This document shows, in pieces, positions 6,303-13,161 of a stretch of DNA of 17,796 nt. Made by a program: the position numbers and the translations under genes. This DNA is from Planctomycetota bacterium (GTDB lineage: Bacteria > Planctomycetota > PUPC01 > DSUN01): contig VGYW01000154.1 in the NCBI GenBank assembly GCA_016872875.1, forward strand, positions 1 through 17,796, in the 5' to 3' direction. Position 1 is the first letter of the stretch, and the number at the start of each line of letters is the position of its first letter. The notes below the pieces were generated by a model, which saw only the letters and a list, made by a program, of their open reading frames with translations, had not been told where the DNA came from and did no database searches.

Positions 6303-6883
6303 ACTGGCACGCCCTCATCGTGGATGTTCTGGTAGAGCATGGACTCCCCCCTCTCATAGCTCGCGGCGTCGGCGGGACGGATGGAGATGGCCCTATCGCA
6401 CTCGAGTTGCACCGGATAGAGTTCCTCCCAGATTCGGCGAATCTCCGCGCCGGCGTTCACGGGGCCGTCCAGGAGCACCAGCAGGTCAACGTCGCTCTCC
6501 GTCGTGTCCTCCCCACGCGCAGTGGAGCCGTACAAGATGACCGCTTTGAGTCGGTCGCCATACATGGCCTTCAGGACGGCCTTGCACTTCAGCAGGATCG
6601 GGTCATCGGCGCGCATCCGGCGGCGCGAGACGGTCCGAGGGGCAAGGCGCCCCACGGCGTGGTAACCGACGCGCTTGATGTAGAGGAAAGCGTTTGGGTG
6701 CTTCGCCCTCGCCCGCCGCATCGCCGCAAGCTTATCTGCATCCAGCTCATAGTCGCCCGTGGCAACGTCGAGGTACAGGTACTCCCCCTTGTGGTCCGGC
6801 TCCAGCTTCGCGCGGAGGACGCGGTCATAGTAGTCCTCGGCTCGGCGGGCGAATGCCTCGCGGTCTATAGCCACGCCGGCCAT
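6299..6883 (-). CDS. Nucleotidyltransferase (MNT-like) with fused N-terminal domain
   Basis: The 194-aa protein has two parts. Residues 95-194 form a minimal nucleotidyltransferase: LYGSTARGEDTTESDVDLLV fits GS-x10-DxD (G119, S120, D131, D133), with a likely third acidic residue D163 in LECDRAI. Such proteins AMPylate and silence a HEPN partner in MNT-HEPN systems. Residues 1-82 form a separate domain (LEPDHKGEYLYLDVATGDYE, ARAKHPNAFLYIKRVGYHAV) that resembles small stand-alone bacterial proteins of about 80 aa with no assigned function. They are joined by a basic linker (RTVSRRRMR). ATG 6883 has GAGGAG 8 nt upstream; the internal ATG at 6616 has no ribosome site, so the fusion is probably real. 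The HEPN gene overlaps its stop. It is probably cotranscribed with HEPN and the hydrolase remnant. Confidence 0.86.
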   Translation of the reverse strand: MAGVAIDREAFARRAEDYYDRVLRAKLEPDHKGEYLYLDVATGDYELDADKLAAMRRARAKHPNAFLYIKRVGYHAVGRLAPRTVSRRRMRADDPILLKCKAVLKAMYGDRLKAVILYGSTARGEDTTESDVDLLVLLDGPVNAGAEIRRIWEELYPVQLECDRAISIRPADAASYERGESMLYQNIHDEGVPV

Positions 6884-6908
6884 TGGGACAGCTCCTCACT
6901 CAAGACGC

Positions 6909-6942
6909 TCCCGGTAGGCATTATACAATGAGGACACCGGGA
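6909..6942 (-). promoter_or_regulatory. Candidate promoter -10 box inside an inverted repeat upstream of the MNT-HEPN unit
   Basis: On the minus strand TATAAT lies at 6920-6925, 37 nt before the nucleotidyltransferase ATG. No good -35 hexamer is seen. It is enclosed by a 7-bp inverted repeat, TCCCGGT (6909-6915) and ACCGGGA (6936-6942). The layout would suit an operator for autoregulation, but binding is not shown. Confidence 0.45.
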
Positions 6943-6965
6943 ACGCCAGCGCGCGACGAGGGCCG

Positions 6966-7010
6966 TTTTTTTTTCCCTCCTTGACAAGTGGGAAGTCACA
7001 GGGGTATAAT
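6966..7010 (+). promoter_or_regulatory. Near-consensus sigma-70 type promoter with upstream T tract
   Basis: TTGACA at 6981-6986 and TATAAT at 7005-7010 are separated by 18 nt, both perfect hexamers. A run of nine T (6966-6974) precedes the -35 box, where an UP element would lie; it stands out in this GC-rich DNA. The predicted transcript would start near 7017 and have a leader of about 60 nt before the pseudopilin ATG at 7077. Confidence 0.8.
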
Positions 7011-7076
7011 TAGGTGTCGGAAGGTGCGCTCAGTCACTGGCGGGAGCCACACGGCGCGTTTGGGGGTCATCAAGCC

Positions 7077-8483
7077 ATGCGTAACGGAGCAGTTCCGGGC
7101 TTCTGGGTGCCTCGGCCCTCGTGCCGGCGAGGGTTCACCCTCGTCGAACTCCTCGTCGTCATCGCGATCATCACGATCCTGGCCGGCCTGCTGTTGCCGG
7201 CTATCGTGTACGCGCTGGCCGTGGCCGACCTGAACCACTGCATCAACAACCTGCGCCAGATCGGCCAGGCGAACACGAGCTACACGACGAACTTCGACTC
7301 CTACATGGTCTCGTGCGGGAACCGGGCGATCCTGGCCCCTGGCAACGGCCCGTTCGTCGAGCCGCCGCTCGACTGGGACGTCGCGGTCAGGGTATGCCAG
7401 GGCACAACGCCGGCCGAGCAGCTCCAGGCGACCAAGTTCCCCTTCTGGTACGCTGCCCTCGCGACCTACATCAACCCCGCAGTCACCTGGAAGAACGCCG
7501 TAAAGTCGTACACCAACAGGACCGGCAAGGCGGAGAGCGACGCCGACAACACGTACTACCATATCGAGATGGCGCGCATGTGCATGCTCTTCGCGTGCCG
7601 GGCCAAGAGCCAGGCGGTGATCGGCTACGGCTACAACTATGCCGCCCCCTTCGGCGAGTCCATCCTCTACCCGTTCAACCAGAAGCTCTACGGGCGGGAC
7701 TTCCCGGCCACCGCGTGCAGCGGGTCAAGAATGGGGAATGCTGCAGACAAGCCTAATGCGCCGGACCAGTGGTGCTGGCCGTACGCCCCTGGGGGCGGAA
7801 CCGAGCCGCAGGGCTTCACCCCCTATCCGTGCTTCCAGGCGGGGCATCCCGCCGCGGTGCCCATCCTCTACTACGGCCAATCCGTCCACGCCAGCGCCCT
7901 CAACGACCCCAGCAACCAGATCGCGGTCTGCGACACCGGGCTGGTGACCAACAGCCCGACGTGGAACTACGACGGCTCGGGCTACTTCATGCCCACGAGC
8001 AACTACGCCCCGCCCACCGAGTGGCGCGAGCGCACGACGGGTCTCTCCGCCGAGAACTGGACCGGCTACGTCCGGTTCCCAATGTCCCGAGTCTATTCGG
8101 GCGCCAACATCACGTCCGGCTTCCCCGACTCCCTCTTCACCAGGGTCGGCCTCTACAAGCTCTACTACACGTCCTACAGCCCGTCCACCGACGCCGGGGA
8201 GGACATCTCGCTCAACCGCGGCTGGCGCCCCGTGCCGCGCCACAACAAGCGGACCGCCTGCATGTTCTTCGACGGCCGCGCGAGGGCGCTGAACATCATG
8301 GACATCGTGAGCTACGAGTGGGGCGACAGCAAGTGCCTCTTCGACAACAAGCCTACCACCAAGTCGCCCGCCCCCAAGTATGCCGTCCCCCCCGCACTCG
8401 ACGGCGGCGCCTCCGGCGGCGTCTACCAGAACTCCTGGCTCCCCATCCGCAAGGGCGACGGGTCGGTTGACACCACCCAATAG
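7077..8483 (+). CDS. Type II secretion/pilin-like protein with prepilin N-terminus and H-x9-DG motif
   Basis: A 468-aa protein starting with a prepilin leader: [19 protein letters not shown], with predicted prepilin-peptidase cleavage between G and F (residues 19-20) followed by the hydrophobic stalk. The C-terminal part contains [12 protein letters not shown], the H-x9-DG signature of a very large PVC-group family of pseudopilin-like proteins (DUF1559-related). The body is rich in Tyr, Asn, Pro and Gly and is probably an extracellular domain. Function is unknown; such proteins occur in dozens to hundreds of copies per genome. ATG 7077 is chosen because an in-frame GTG at 7014 lies at the expected transcription start; the ribosome site GGGGGT is weak. 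A convergent neighbour ends at 8582, with REP-like hairpins between the two. Confidence 0.9.
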   Translation: MRNGAVPGFWVPRPSCRRGFTLVELLVVIAIITILAGLLLPAIVYALAVADLNHCINNLRQIGQANTSYTTNFDSYMVSCGNRAILAPGNGPFVEPPLDWDVAVRVCQGTTPAEQLQATKFPFWYAALATYINPAVTWKNAVKSYTNRTGKAESDADNTYYHIEMARMCMLFACRAKSQAVIGYGYNYAAPFGESILYPFNQKLYGRDFPATACSGSRMGNAADKPNAPDQWCWPYAPGGGTEPQGFTPYPCFQAGHPAAVPILYYGQSVHASALNDPSNQIAVCDTGLVTNSPTWNYDGSGYFMPTSNYAPPTEWRERTTGLSAENWTGYVRFPMSRVYSGANITSGFPDSLFTRVGLYKLYYTSYSPSTDAGEDISLNRGWRPVPRHNKRTACMFFDGRARALNIMDIVSYEWGDSKCLFDNKPTTKSPAPKYAVPPALDGGASGGVYQNSWLPIRKGDGSVDTTQ

Positions 8484-8504
8484 CTGAAGATCAAGTGGGA
8501 GTTT

Positions 8505-8562
8505 GTAGTGCGGCCTTCAGGCCGTGTCTCAGGGTCCGGACACGGGTTGAAGCCCGCACTAC
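8505..8562. repeat. Inverted pair of REP-like units with GTAG heads
   Basis: Two 24-nt units, 8505-8528 (plus) and 8539-8562 (minus), are separated by 10 nt. Both start GTAGTGCGG and end GTGTC. Their central hairpins are CGGCC-TTCA-GGCCG and CGGGC-TTCA-ACCCG; the second base pair set changes on both sides, mostly preserving pairing. They sit between two converging genes, where they may act as a bidirectional transcription barrier. No T-tract is present. Confidence 0.82.
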
Positions 8563-8581
8563 CAACCCTTCCCCTCAGGTG

Positions 8582-9514
8582 TCACTGGCTCAGTGGCGCG
8601 AAGCGGCGGGCCAGGGCGGCGTCCTCCCCCGCCTGGTCCTGGTAGCGCGGGAACATCCCCACAATCACCGCGTCGCTCTTCTTGATGTTCGCGAAGGCGG
8701 ACTGGACGGCGGCCTCGACGTCTTGCGGGCGCTCGCAGCGGCGGCCCGCGGCAAGAATCTTGAACGCAAGGCAGGGACGCTTCACCTGGCGGATGAGCTC
8801 GCACATCCGCGCCGGGTCGCCGGACATGTAGGCGCCGCCCAGGGGCGCCTCGCCCATCCCGAACTCCTTCCTCAGCTCCTCAGCCGTGCGAGTCACGCGG
8901 TAGAAGCAGGTCATGTAGAGGTCGAGTTCCCAGCCCTGGTCCTCGGCGTTGCGGATGACGTCGGGGTTGTGGGCGGAGAGGCCGGCGAGGAGGCCCAGGT
9001 CCTTCACCCGCTTGGCGAAGTCGCGGGCCGCCGCGATCTTCCCCTCGCGCCAGAGAGAGTCGCTCAGGCCCCCGTGGTGGACGATTGCGATGGGCCTGTT
9101 GCGGCGGACGATCTCCTTGAGCGCCCCGGCGTCCTCCGTGTGCGCCTTGTGGGCGAGGAACACCCAGTGGATGTCGCGTCCCCCTTCGCGAAGGGTTCGG
9201 AGCGCGGCGTCCACCTTCTCGTGGGCCGAGGTCTGCCAGGCGTTGATTCGCACCTCCAGGCAGCGGAGCAGCAGCTTCTGGATGTTCTCCGCCGTGTAGT
9301 AGTCGGTCATGACGCGGCTCATGAGGCCGCTGAGGTGGGAGAAGCCCAGGATGGGGTTCGAGCCTACGATGAGGCGGCTCACGTCGTAAGGGCCGAGCTG
9401 CACCCGCGGCAGTTGCTCGTCGGGCGCCGCGCCCAGCACGATGCCCCCGCCGCCCAGAGCGGTCGTTCCGATGCCCACGGCTGCCTCCTTCAGAAACTCG
9501 CGTCGGCTGCGCAT
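8582..9514 (-). CDS. Tat-exported TIM-barrel oxidoreductase, aldo/keto-reductase-like
   Basis: A 310-aa protein with a twin-arginine signal, SRREFLKEAA at residues 3-12 followed by a hydrophobic glycine-rich stretch, so it is probably exported folded. The body looks like an (alpha/beta)8 barrel: VQLGPYDVSRLIVGSNPILG, HWVFLAHKAH, PIAIVHHGG, LLAGLSAHNPDVI, LDLYMTCFYRV, RPCLAFKILAAGR and SDAVIVGMFPRY. The opening and the LSAHNPDVI strand recall aldo/keto reductases, but I cannot place the full Asp-Tyr-Lys-His tetrad, so activity and substrate are open. ATG 9514 is chosen because AGGAGGT ends 6 nt before it; GTG at 9517 is too close. It follows the heparinase-like gene on the same strand after 106 nt that contains two hairpins. 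Confidence 0.75.
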   Translation of the reverse strand: MRSRREFLKEAAVGIGTTALGGGGIVLGAAPDEQLPRVQLGPYDVSRLIVGSNPILGFSHLSGLMSRVMTDYYTAENIQKLLLRCLEVRINAWQTSAHEKVDAALRTLREGGRDIHWVFLAHKAHTEDAGALKEIVRRNRPIAIVHHGGLSDSLWREGKIAAARDFAKRVKDLGLLAGLSAHNPDVIRNAEDQGWELDLYMTCFYRVTRTAEELRKEFGMGEAPLGGAYMSGDPARMCELIRQVKRPCLAFKILAAGRRCERPQDVEAAVQSAFANIKKSDAVIVGMFPRYQDQAGEDAALARRFAPLSQ

Positions 9515-9536
9515 CACACGACCTCCTCAGTCCAGT

Positions 9537-9601
9537 CACAGGCTGGAAGCCTGTGCCACCGCCCTTTCCCAGAAGGTGGCACAGGCATCTTGCCTGTGTC
9601 C
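9537..9601. repeat. Inverted pair of REP-like hairpins (CACAGGC family)
   Basis: Two hairpins: CACAGGCT/AGCCTGTG around GGA (9537-9555) and CACAGGCA/TGCCTGTG around TCT (9580-9598). Each has 8-bp arms and a 3-nt loop. With their GTGG heads they form a 12-bp inverted repeat, GCCTGTGCCACC (9549-9560) and GGTGGCACAGGC (9575-9586), heads facing inward. They lie between the heparinase-like and oxidoreductase genes. A related single copy sits inside the SBBP gene at 15741-15769. Confidence 0.85.
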
Positions 9602-9620
9602 CCACTTCCCGAAACAGGAG

Positions 9621-11573
9621 CTACTTTGGTGGCACGCCGTCCGGCGGCTCGGCGGGCCATTGCTTGAGGGGGGTCAGGCTCCGGCTCGCCGCCGGCGGCG
9701 CGGCGCCCCGGTAGGGCGTCAGGAGCACGGCCAGCCTGGCCTCCTTCACCCCCGGCAGGCGGATGAGGAGGCGCGTGATCCCTTCGTTCTGCGCCTGCGG
9801 CCTCGGCGGCGTGGCCGAGGCCGACTCGAACTTCGCTCCCGCGGGCTCGAGGAGCGTTGCCAGCAGGCAGCTCTCGCCAATCCTGAGCGTCGCCGCCGAG
9901 CCGTCCGCCTCCACCTTGGCCGCCGTGTGAAGGGTCCAGACCACCTCGGCGGGGGCCTTCAGCTCCACCTCGTCCTGGACGAGGACCTCCTTGCGGTCGA
10001 GGAGTGCGATGCCGCGCCACCAGCGGGCCGTGCCCTTGTTCGCGGCGGAGAGGTCGGCGACGCCGAAGGCCTTGGCGTCGGTGGAGCCGAAGGCGATGAT
10101 GGGCGCCTTCGCCGAGGGGTCCTGGTTCTCGCCCCCGAGTGTCAGGGTGTTGTGGCCCTCGGTCCGAAGGCGGTAGTAGGTCCAGCGCAGCTTCCCGAAG
10201 AAGCCGGGCAGGTTGTAGTCGTCGGCCCCCAGGTCGAGCGCCCAGCGTTGGCCCAGGGCGTCGAGGACGAACGTGCCCAGGTCCAGGTGCGAGTGGTTGG
10301 CCTTGTTGTCGCCCCCCTTGAAGCCCACGAAGATGGCGTCGCGGTCCTCCCACGCGGAGCGCAGGAAGACGACCTCGACTCCGCGGAAGCGGCGGTCGAG
10401 GGGCCATTGCTCTGTCTTCGGCCCCTGGCCGCGCGGGTCGAACCAGAGGAGGTCCAGGGCGTCGGGGCGGCCGTCGGACGCCCGCTCGTGCCAGGCATAG
10501 CGCGGCTTGTCGAGCGTGCGGGCGAGCCAGAACATCTCGGCGGCGCGGCCCGAGCGGTCGCCCGCGTCGGCGTAGTTGAACGTGCGGCCGATCGGGCCGC
10601 AAAAGTGGAGCCGGAAATCGCCCGCCTTCGTGAAGCCCGGCATCTCGGCCAGGAGGCCCAGGTCGGTGCCGAGCGCGCTCTGGAGGGCGGCGAGGTAGTA
10701 GACGTTGTAGCGGGTGGCGTAGTGCCAGTAGCCTGGGCCTTCGGCCCAGCCGCCCTCCGGCTCGTAGCTCCTCATCGCGCGGACGATGGAGGCGCGGGCC
10801 GCGGCGACGATTTCGGCGGCCAGCTCCGGCTTCTCATCGGCGATGGCCAGCGCCCCGATCGCGGTCCCCCCGTTGCACACCTGGTTCCAGTTGTGGACCG
10901 ACTTCGCCCACCAGCCGCCGCCGTCGTAGACCCTTTTCGCGGGGAGCAGCCCCTTCTGCACGATGGCCTCGACCACGGTGCGGCGTTGCTCGGGCGTCAG
11001 GCGGTCGTAGAGCCAGTCGTAGCCGATGGCCGCCGCGTGGGTCATCTCCGCCGTGTCGAGGAAATGGGGCGGATGCCAGTCCTGGAACCCGCACACGTTC
11101 ATCAGCTCACGCACGGCCCTGTCCGCAAACTCCCCGGGGTTGTAGGCGGGGCGCCCTTCTGTGGGCGGGGCCTCCGTGCCCCGCGTCTTCCCCTTCTCAT
11201 CGCGGGGGACAGAGCCCCCGCCCACATCTCCCCCCAGGCGATAGAGGAGGCCCAGGGTGTAGATGCGGTCGCAGGCGGCCCGGCTCACGTGCAGGAGCCT
11301 TGGGCCGACGAGCTTGTATTCCAGCAGCGGCTCCTTGAGGTAGCGCTCCGCCTGGGTCCGCAGCGCGTTGTAGTACTCCTTCGCCAGGGGTTCCTTCCTG
11401 ATCATCTCCCGCACCCGCTCCAGGTCGCCTTCGAGCGCGATGAGGCGGGGGTGGCCTTTGCGCAAGTTTTTGAGGATTGCCTGGTCGGGGGCCGCAGGTC
11501 CCCCCTCTCCCGCCACGGCACCCAAGGCCGCCAGCGCCACGCACAACACGGCAAGCAACGTCCCAGCGTCCAT
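9621..11573 (-). CDS. Heparinase II/III family protein (putative polysaccharide lyase)
   Basis: A 650-aa exported protein: signal peptide in residues 1-22 (TLLAVLCVALAALGAVAG), an alpha-helical toroid (about 30-400) and a beta-rich C-terminal heparinase II/III domain (PF07940). Markers are HPPHFLDTAEMTHA, IGYDWLYDRLTPEQ, VHNWNQVCNGG, EGGWAEGPGYWHYATRY and, at 419-450, KGGDNKANHSHLDLGTFVLD, with H427/H429 and later EGHNTLTLGG. The family cleaves uronate-containing polysaccharides by beta-elimination; the substrate here is unknown. Residues about 114-147 (GGDVGGGSVPRDEKGK onward) interrupt the conserved run between the helix ending TLGLLYRL and FADRAVRELMNV and are encoded largely by a palindromic repeat. 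ATG 11573 is chosen for GGAGG 7 nt upstream and the signal peptide. The adjoining oxidoreductase gene may be cotranscribed. Confidence 0.88.
   Translation of the reverse strand: MDAGTLLAVLCVALAALGAVAGEGGPAAPDQAILKNLRKGHPRLIALEGDLERVREMIRKEPLAKEYYNALRTQAERYLKEPLLEYKLVGPRLLHVSRAACDRIYTLGLLYRLGGDVGGGSVPRDEKGKTRGTEAPPTEGRPAYNPGEFADRAVRELMNVCGFQDWHPPHFLDTAEMTHAAAIGYDWLYDRLTPEQRRTVVEAIVQKGLLPAKRVYDGGGWWAKSVHNWNQVCNGGTAIGALAIADEKPELAAEIVAAARASIVRAMRSYEPEGGWAEGPGYWHYATRYNVYYLAALQSALGTDLGLLAEMPGFTKAGDFRLHFCGPIGRTFNYADAGDRSGRAAEMFWLARTLDKPRYAWHERASDGRPDALDLLWFDPRGQGPKTEQWPLDRRFRGVEVVFLRSAWEDRDAIFVGFKGGDNKANHSHLDLGTFVLDALGQRWALDLGADDYNLPGFFGKLRWTYYRLRTEGHNTLTLGGENQDPSAKAPIIAFGSTDAKAFGVADLSAANKGTARWWRGIALLDRKEVLVQDEVELKAPAEVVWTLHTAAKVEADGSAATLRIGESCLLATLLEPAGAKFESASATPPRPQAQNEGITRLLIRLPGVKEARLAVLLTPYRGAAPPAASRSLTPLKQWPAEPPDGVPPK
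11160..11226. repeat. Inverted pair of REP-like hairpins inside the heparinase-like gene
   Basis: A 67-nt palindrome with 11-bp outer arms, TGTGGGCGGGG (11160-11170) and CCCCGCCCACA (11216-11226). Each half is a hairpin with a GTGG head: GCGGGGC/GCCCCGC (loop CTCCGT) and, on the minus strand, GCGGGGG/CCCCCGC (loop CTCTGT). The halves differ by a compensatory C-G to G-C swap. It encodes about residues 116-138 of the protein without breaking the frame. The first half, 26 nt, is repeated exactly at 13051-13076. Confidence 0.87.
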
Positions 11574-11615
11574 GCTCGGCCTCCGAGTCCACTTGTGAAT
11601 GACTCTCCTCATCCC

Positions 11616-11644
11616 ACCATGCCTACTGAGGCAGGCGAAGTCAA
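11616..11644 (-). promoter_or_regulatory. Weak candidate promoter for the heparinase-like gene
   Basis: On the minus strand TTGACT (11639-11644) is followed after 17 nt by CATGGT (11616-11621), only three of six matching the -10 consensus. Position, 43 nt before the ATG at 11573, is reasonable. The evidence is weak. Confidence 0.3.
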
Positions 11645-11658
11645 GCGCGGATGCCACA

Positions 11659-11687
11659 TTGGACTTTGGCGATGCCGCGAGTATAAT
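11659..11687 (+). promoter_or_regulatory. Near-consensus sigma-70 type promoter for the oxidoreductase-GT-isomerase operon
   Basis: TTGGAC at 11659-11664 and a perfect TATAAT at 11682-11687 are separated by 17 nt. The predicted start near 11694 gives a leader of about 34 nt before the TTG start at 11728. No other promoter is obvious downstream until 15413, consistent with one transcript for three genes. Confidence 0.8.
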
Positions 11688-11727
11688 AGCGCCGCCACCT
11701 TTCAGGCGTTCCGGGAGAGGAGCTGCG

Positions 11728-13161
11728 TTGATAGTGATCCTCGGCGGCGGCATCGCGGGCCTGAGCGCGGCGGAGACGCTGCGCGGCCGGACCGAGCTGC
11801 CCATCAAGGTGCTCGAACGCGACGCCGTCCTCGGCGGGGCGAGCCGCACGGTGCGCTTCGGGGACTTCCGCTACGACCTCGGCGGCCACCGCTTCTACAC
11901 CAAGAAGGCGAACGTCCAGGCACTCGTCGAGCGGCTCATCGGCCCCGACCTTCTGACCGTGGACCGCGTGAGCCACATCTGCTTCCGCGGGAAGATGGTG
12001 GACTACCCGCTGACGGCGCTGAACGCGCTCTCGGCGCTCGGCTGGGGACGGGCATTCGCCGCCGGCTGCGGCTACCTGGCCAACCGCGTGAAGGAGGCAT
12101 TCCGCCCCTCCCCTGGCCTGACCTTCGAGCAGTGGGCCGTGAGCCGCTTCGGGCGGCCCCTCTACCGCGCCTACTTCAAGGGCTACACGGAGAAGCTCTG
12201 GGGCGTGCCCTGCGACTGCCTCTCCGCCGACTTCGCGGAGCAGCGGATCAAGGGCCTCTCGCTCCGCGAGGTCATCCGCGACGCCCTCTTCAAGCGGGGC
12301 AAGGCCACCACGCTGGTCCGCCACTTCCTCTATCCGCGCCTGGGCTTCGGCATGATCCCCGAAGCGATGGCCGCCGGCTGGCAACTGCCGAACGAGCTGC
12401 TCGTCAACTCCCCCGCCGAGAAGGTCATCCACGACGGCAAGCGGATCGTCGCCGTCGAATCGCGCGGCACCAGCTTCCCCGTCACCCACTGCGTCAGCTC
12501 CCTGCCGATGGACGACCTGGTGCGGCTGCTGGAGCCGCGGCCGGAGCCAGCGGTCCTCGCCGCCGCCGAGAAGCTGCGCTACCGCGACCTCGTGACCCTC
12601 TTCGTGACCTTCCGGCGCGAGCGCGTCACCCGCGACCACTGGATATACTTCCCGGACGCGGACTGCCCGTTCGCGCGCTTCCACGAGCCGAGGAACTGGA
12701 GCTCGGACATGGCCCCGCCCGGCCAGACCGGGCTGGTCATCGAGTTCTTCTGCCAGCGCGGCGACGCCACGTGGAACGCCCCGGCCGACGCGCTCTACGG
12801 CCAGGCCCTCGACTACCTGGAGCGCGCCCGGCTCGCCCGCCGCGCCGAGGCCGGCCCCTGCGACCTCCAGCGCGTCCCGAAGGCATACCCCGTCTACGAA
12901 CTCGGCTACCACGCCCACGTGGCCGCCATCCTCGGCTGCCTCGGCTCCTTCGAGAACCTCCACTCGGTCGGCCGCAACGCGCTCTTCCGCTACACGAGCG
13001 CCGACCACTACATCGACATGGGCATGAGCGCCGCCGAGAACATCCTGGCGTGTGGGCGGGGCCTCCGTGCCCCGCGGATTGACATCGCCCGCATCGGCAC
13101 CGAATCAGGCTACGCCGAAGATGGCGCATTCCACGCCCCAACGCATCCTCCAGCGGCTTGA
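11728..13161 (+). CDS. FAD-dependent oxidoreductase (amine oxidase / UDP-galactopyranose mutase-like)
   Basis: A 477-aa flavoprotein. The N-terminus is a dinucleotide-binding fold, IVILGGGIAGLSAAETL (residues 2-18), with VLERDAVLGGASRTV and the FAD motif YDLGGHRFYTK near 50-60. The middle has YFKGYTEKLWGVPC, the C-terminus DHYIDMGMSAAEN. Proteins of this pattern are encoded near glycosyltransferases and are annotated as protoporphyrinogen-oxidase- or UGM-like; the substrate is unknown. TTG 11728 is chosen because AGGAG lies 5 nt upstream and the Rossmann strand begins at once; GTG 11734 is the alternative. Residues 442-450 (CGRGLRAPR) come from a REP-like hairpin and interrupt the usual tail after AAENILA. 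The GT87 gene starts inside its last 41 nt in another frame. Confidence 0.85.
   Translation: MIVILGGGIAGLSAAETLRGRTELPIKVLERDAVLGGASRTVRFGDFRYDLGGHRFYTKKANVQALVERLIGPDLLTVDRVSHICFRGKMVDYPLTALNALSALGWGRAFAAGCGYLANRVKEAFRPSPGLTFEQWAVSRFGRPLYRAYFKGYTEKLWGVPCDCLSADFAEQRIKGLSLREVIRDALFKRGKATTLVRHFLYPRLGFGMIPEAMAAGWQLPNELLVNSPAEKVIHDGKRIVAVESRGTSFPVTHCVSSLPMDDLVRLLEPRPEPAVLAAAEKLRYRDLVTLFVTFRRERVTRDHWIYFPDADCPFARFHEPRNWSSDMAPPGQTGLVIEFFCQRGDATWNAPADALYGQALDYLERARLARRAEAGPCDLQRVPKAYPVYELGYHAHVAAILGCLGSFENLHSVGRNALFRYTSADHYIDMGMSAAENILACGRGLRAPRIDIARIGTESGYAEDGAFHAPTHPPAA
13052..13076 (+). repeat. Single REP-like hairpin inside the FAD oxidoreductase gene
   Basis: GTGG head with stem GCGGGGC/GCCCCGC and loop CTCCGT. 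Including one T before it, 13051-13076 is identical over 26 nt to 11160-11185 in the heparinase-like gene. It is read in frame near the protein's C-terminus. Confidence 0.85.

Noticed and set aside
6299..6616. Separate nucleotidyltransferase gene starting at the internal ATG 6616
   Set aside because: No ribosome site upstream and the frame continues without interruption from the well-supported start at 6883.
6966..6974. T9 run as a rho-independent terminator
   Set aside because: No plus-strand gene ends upstream and no stem precedes it; an UP-element role is more likely.
7014..7076. GTG start at 7014 for the pseudopilin gene
   Set aside because: It lies at or before the predicted transcription start of the consensus promoter (TATAAT ends at 7010), and prepilin leaders are short; ATG 7077 fits better.
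9441..13082. A very long plus-strand open frame (over 1200 codons) across the heparinase-like gene
   Set aside because: It is antisense to real genes, is arginine/proline/alanine-rich low-complexity, and results from GC-rich codon bias.
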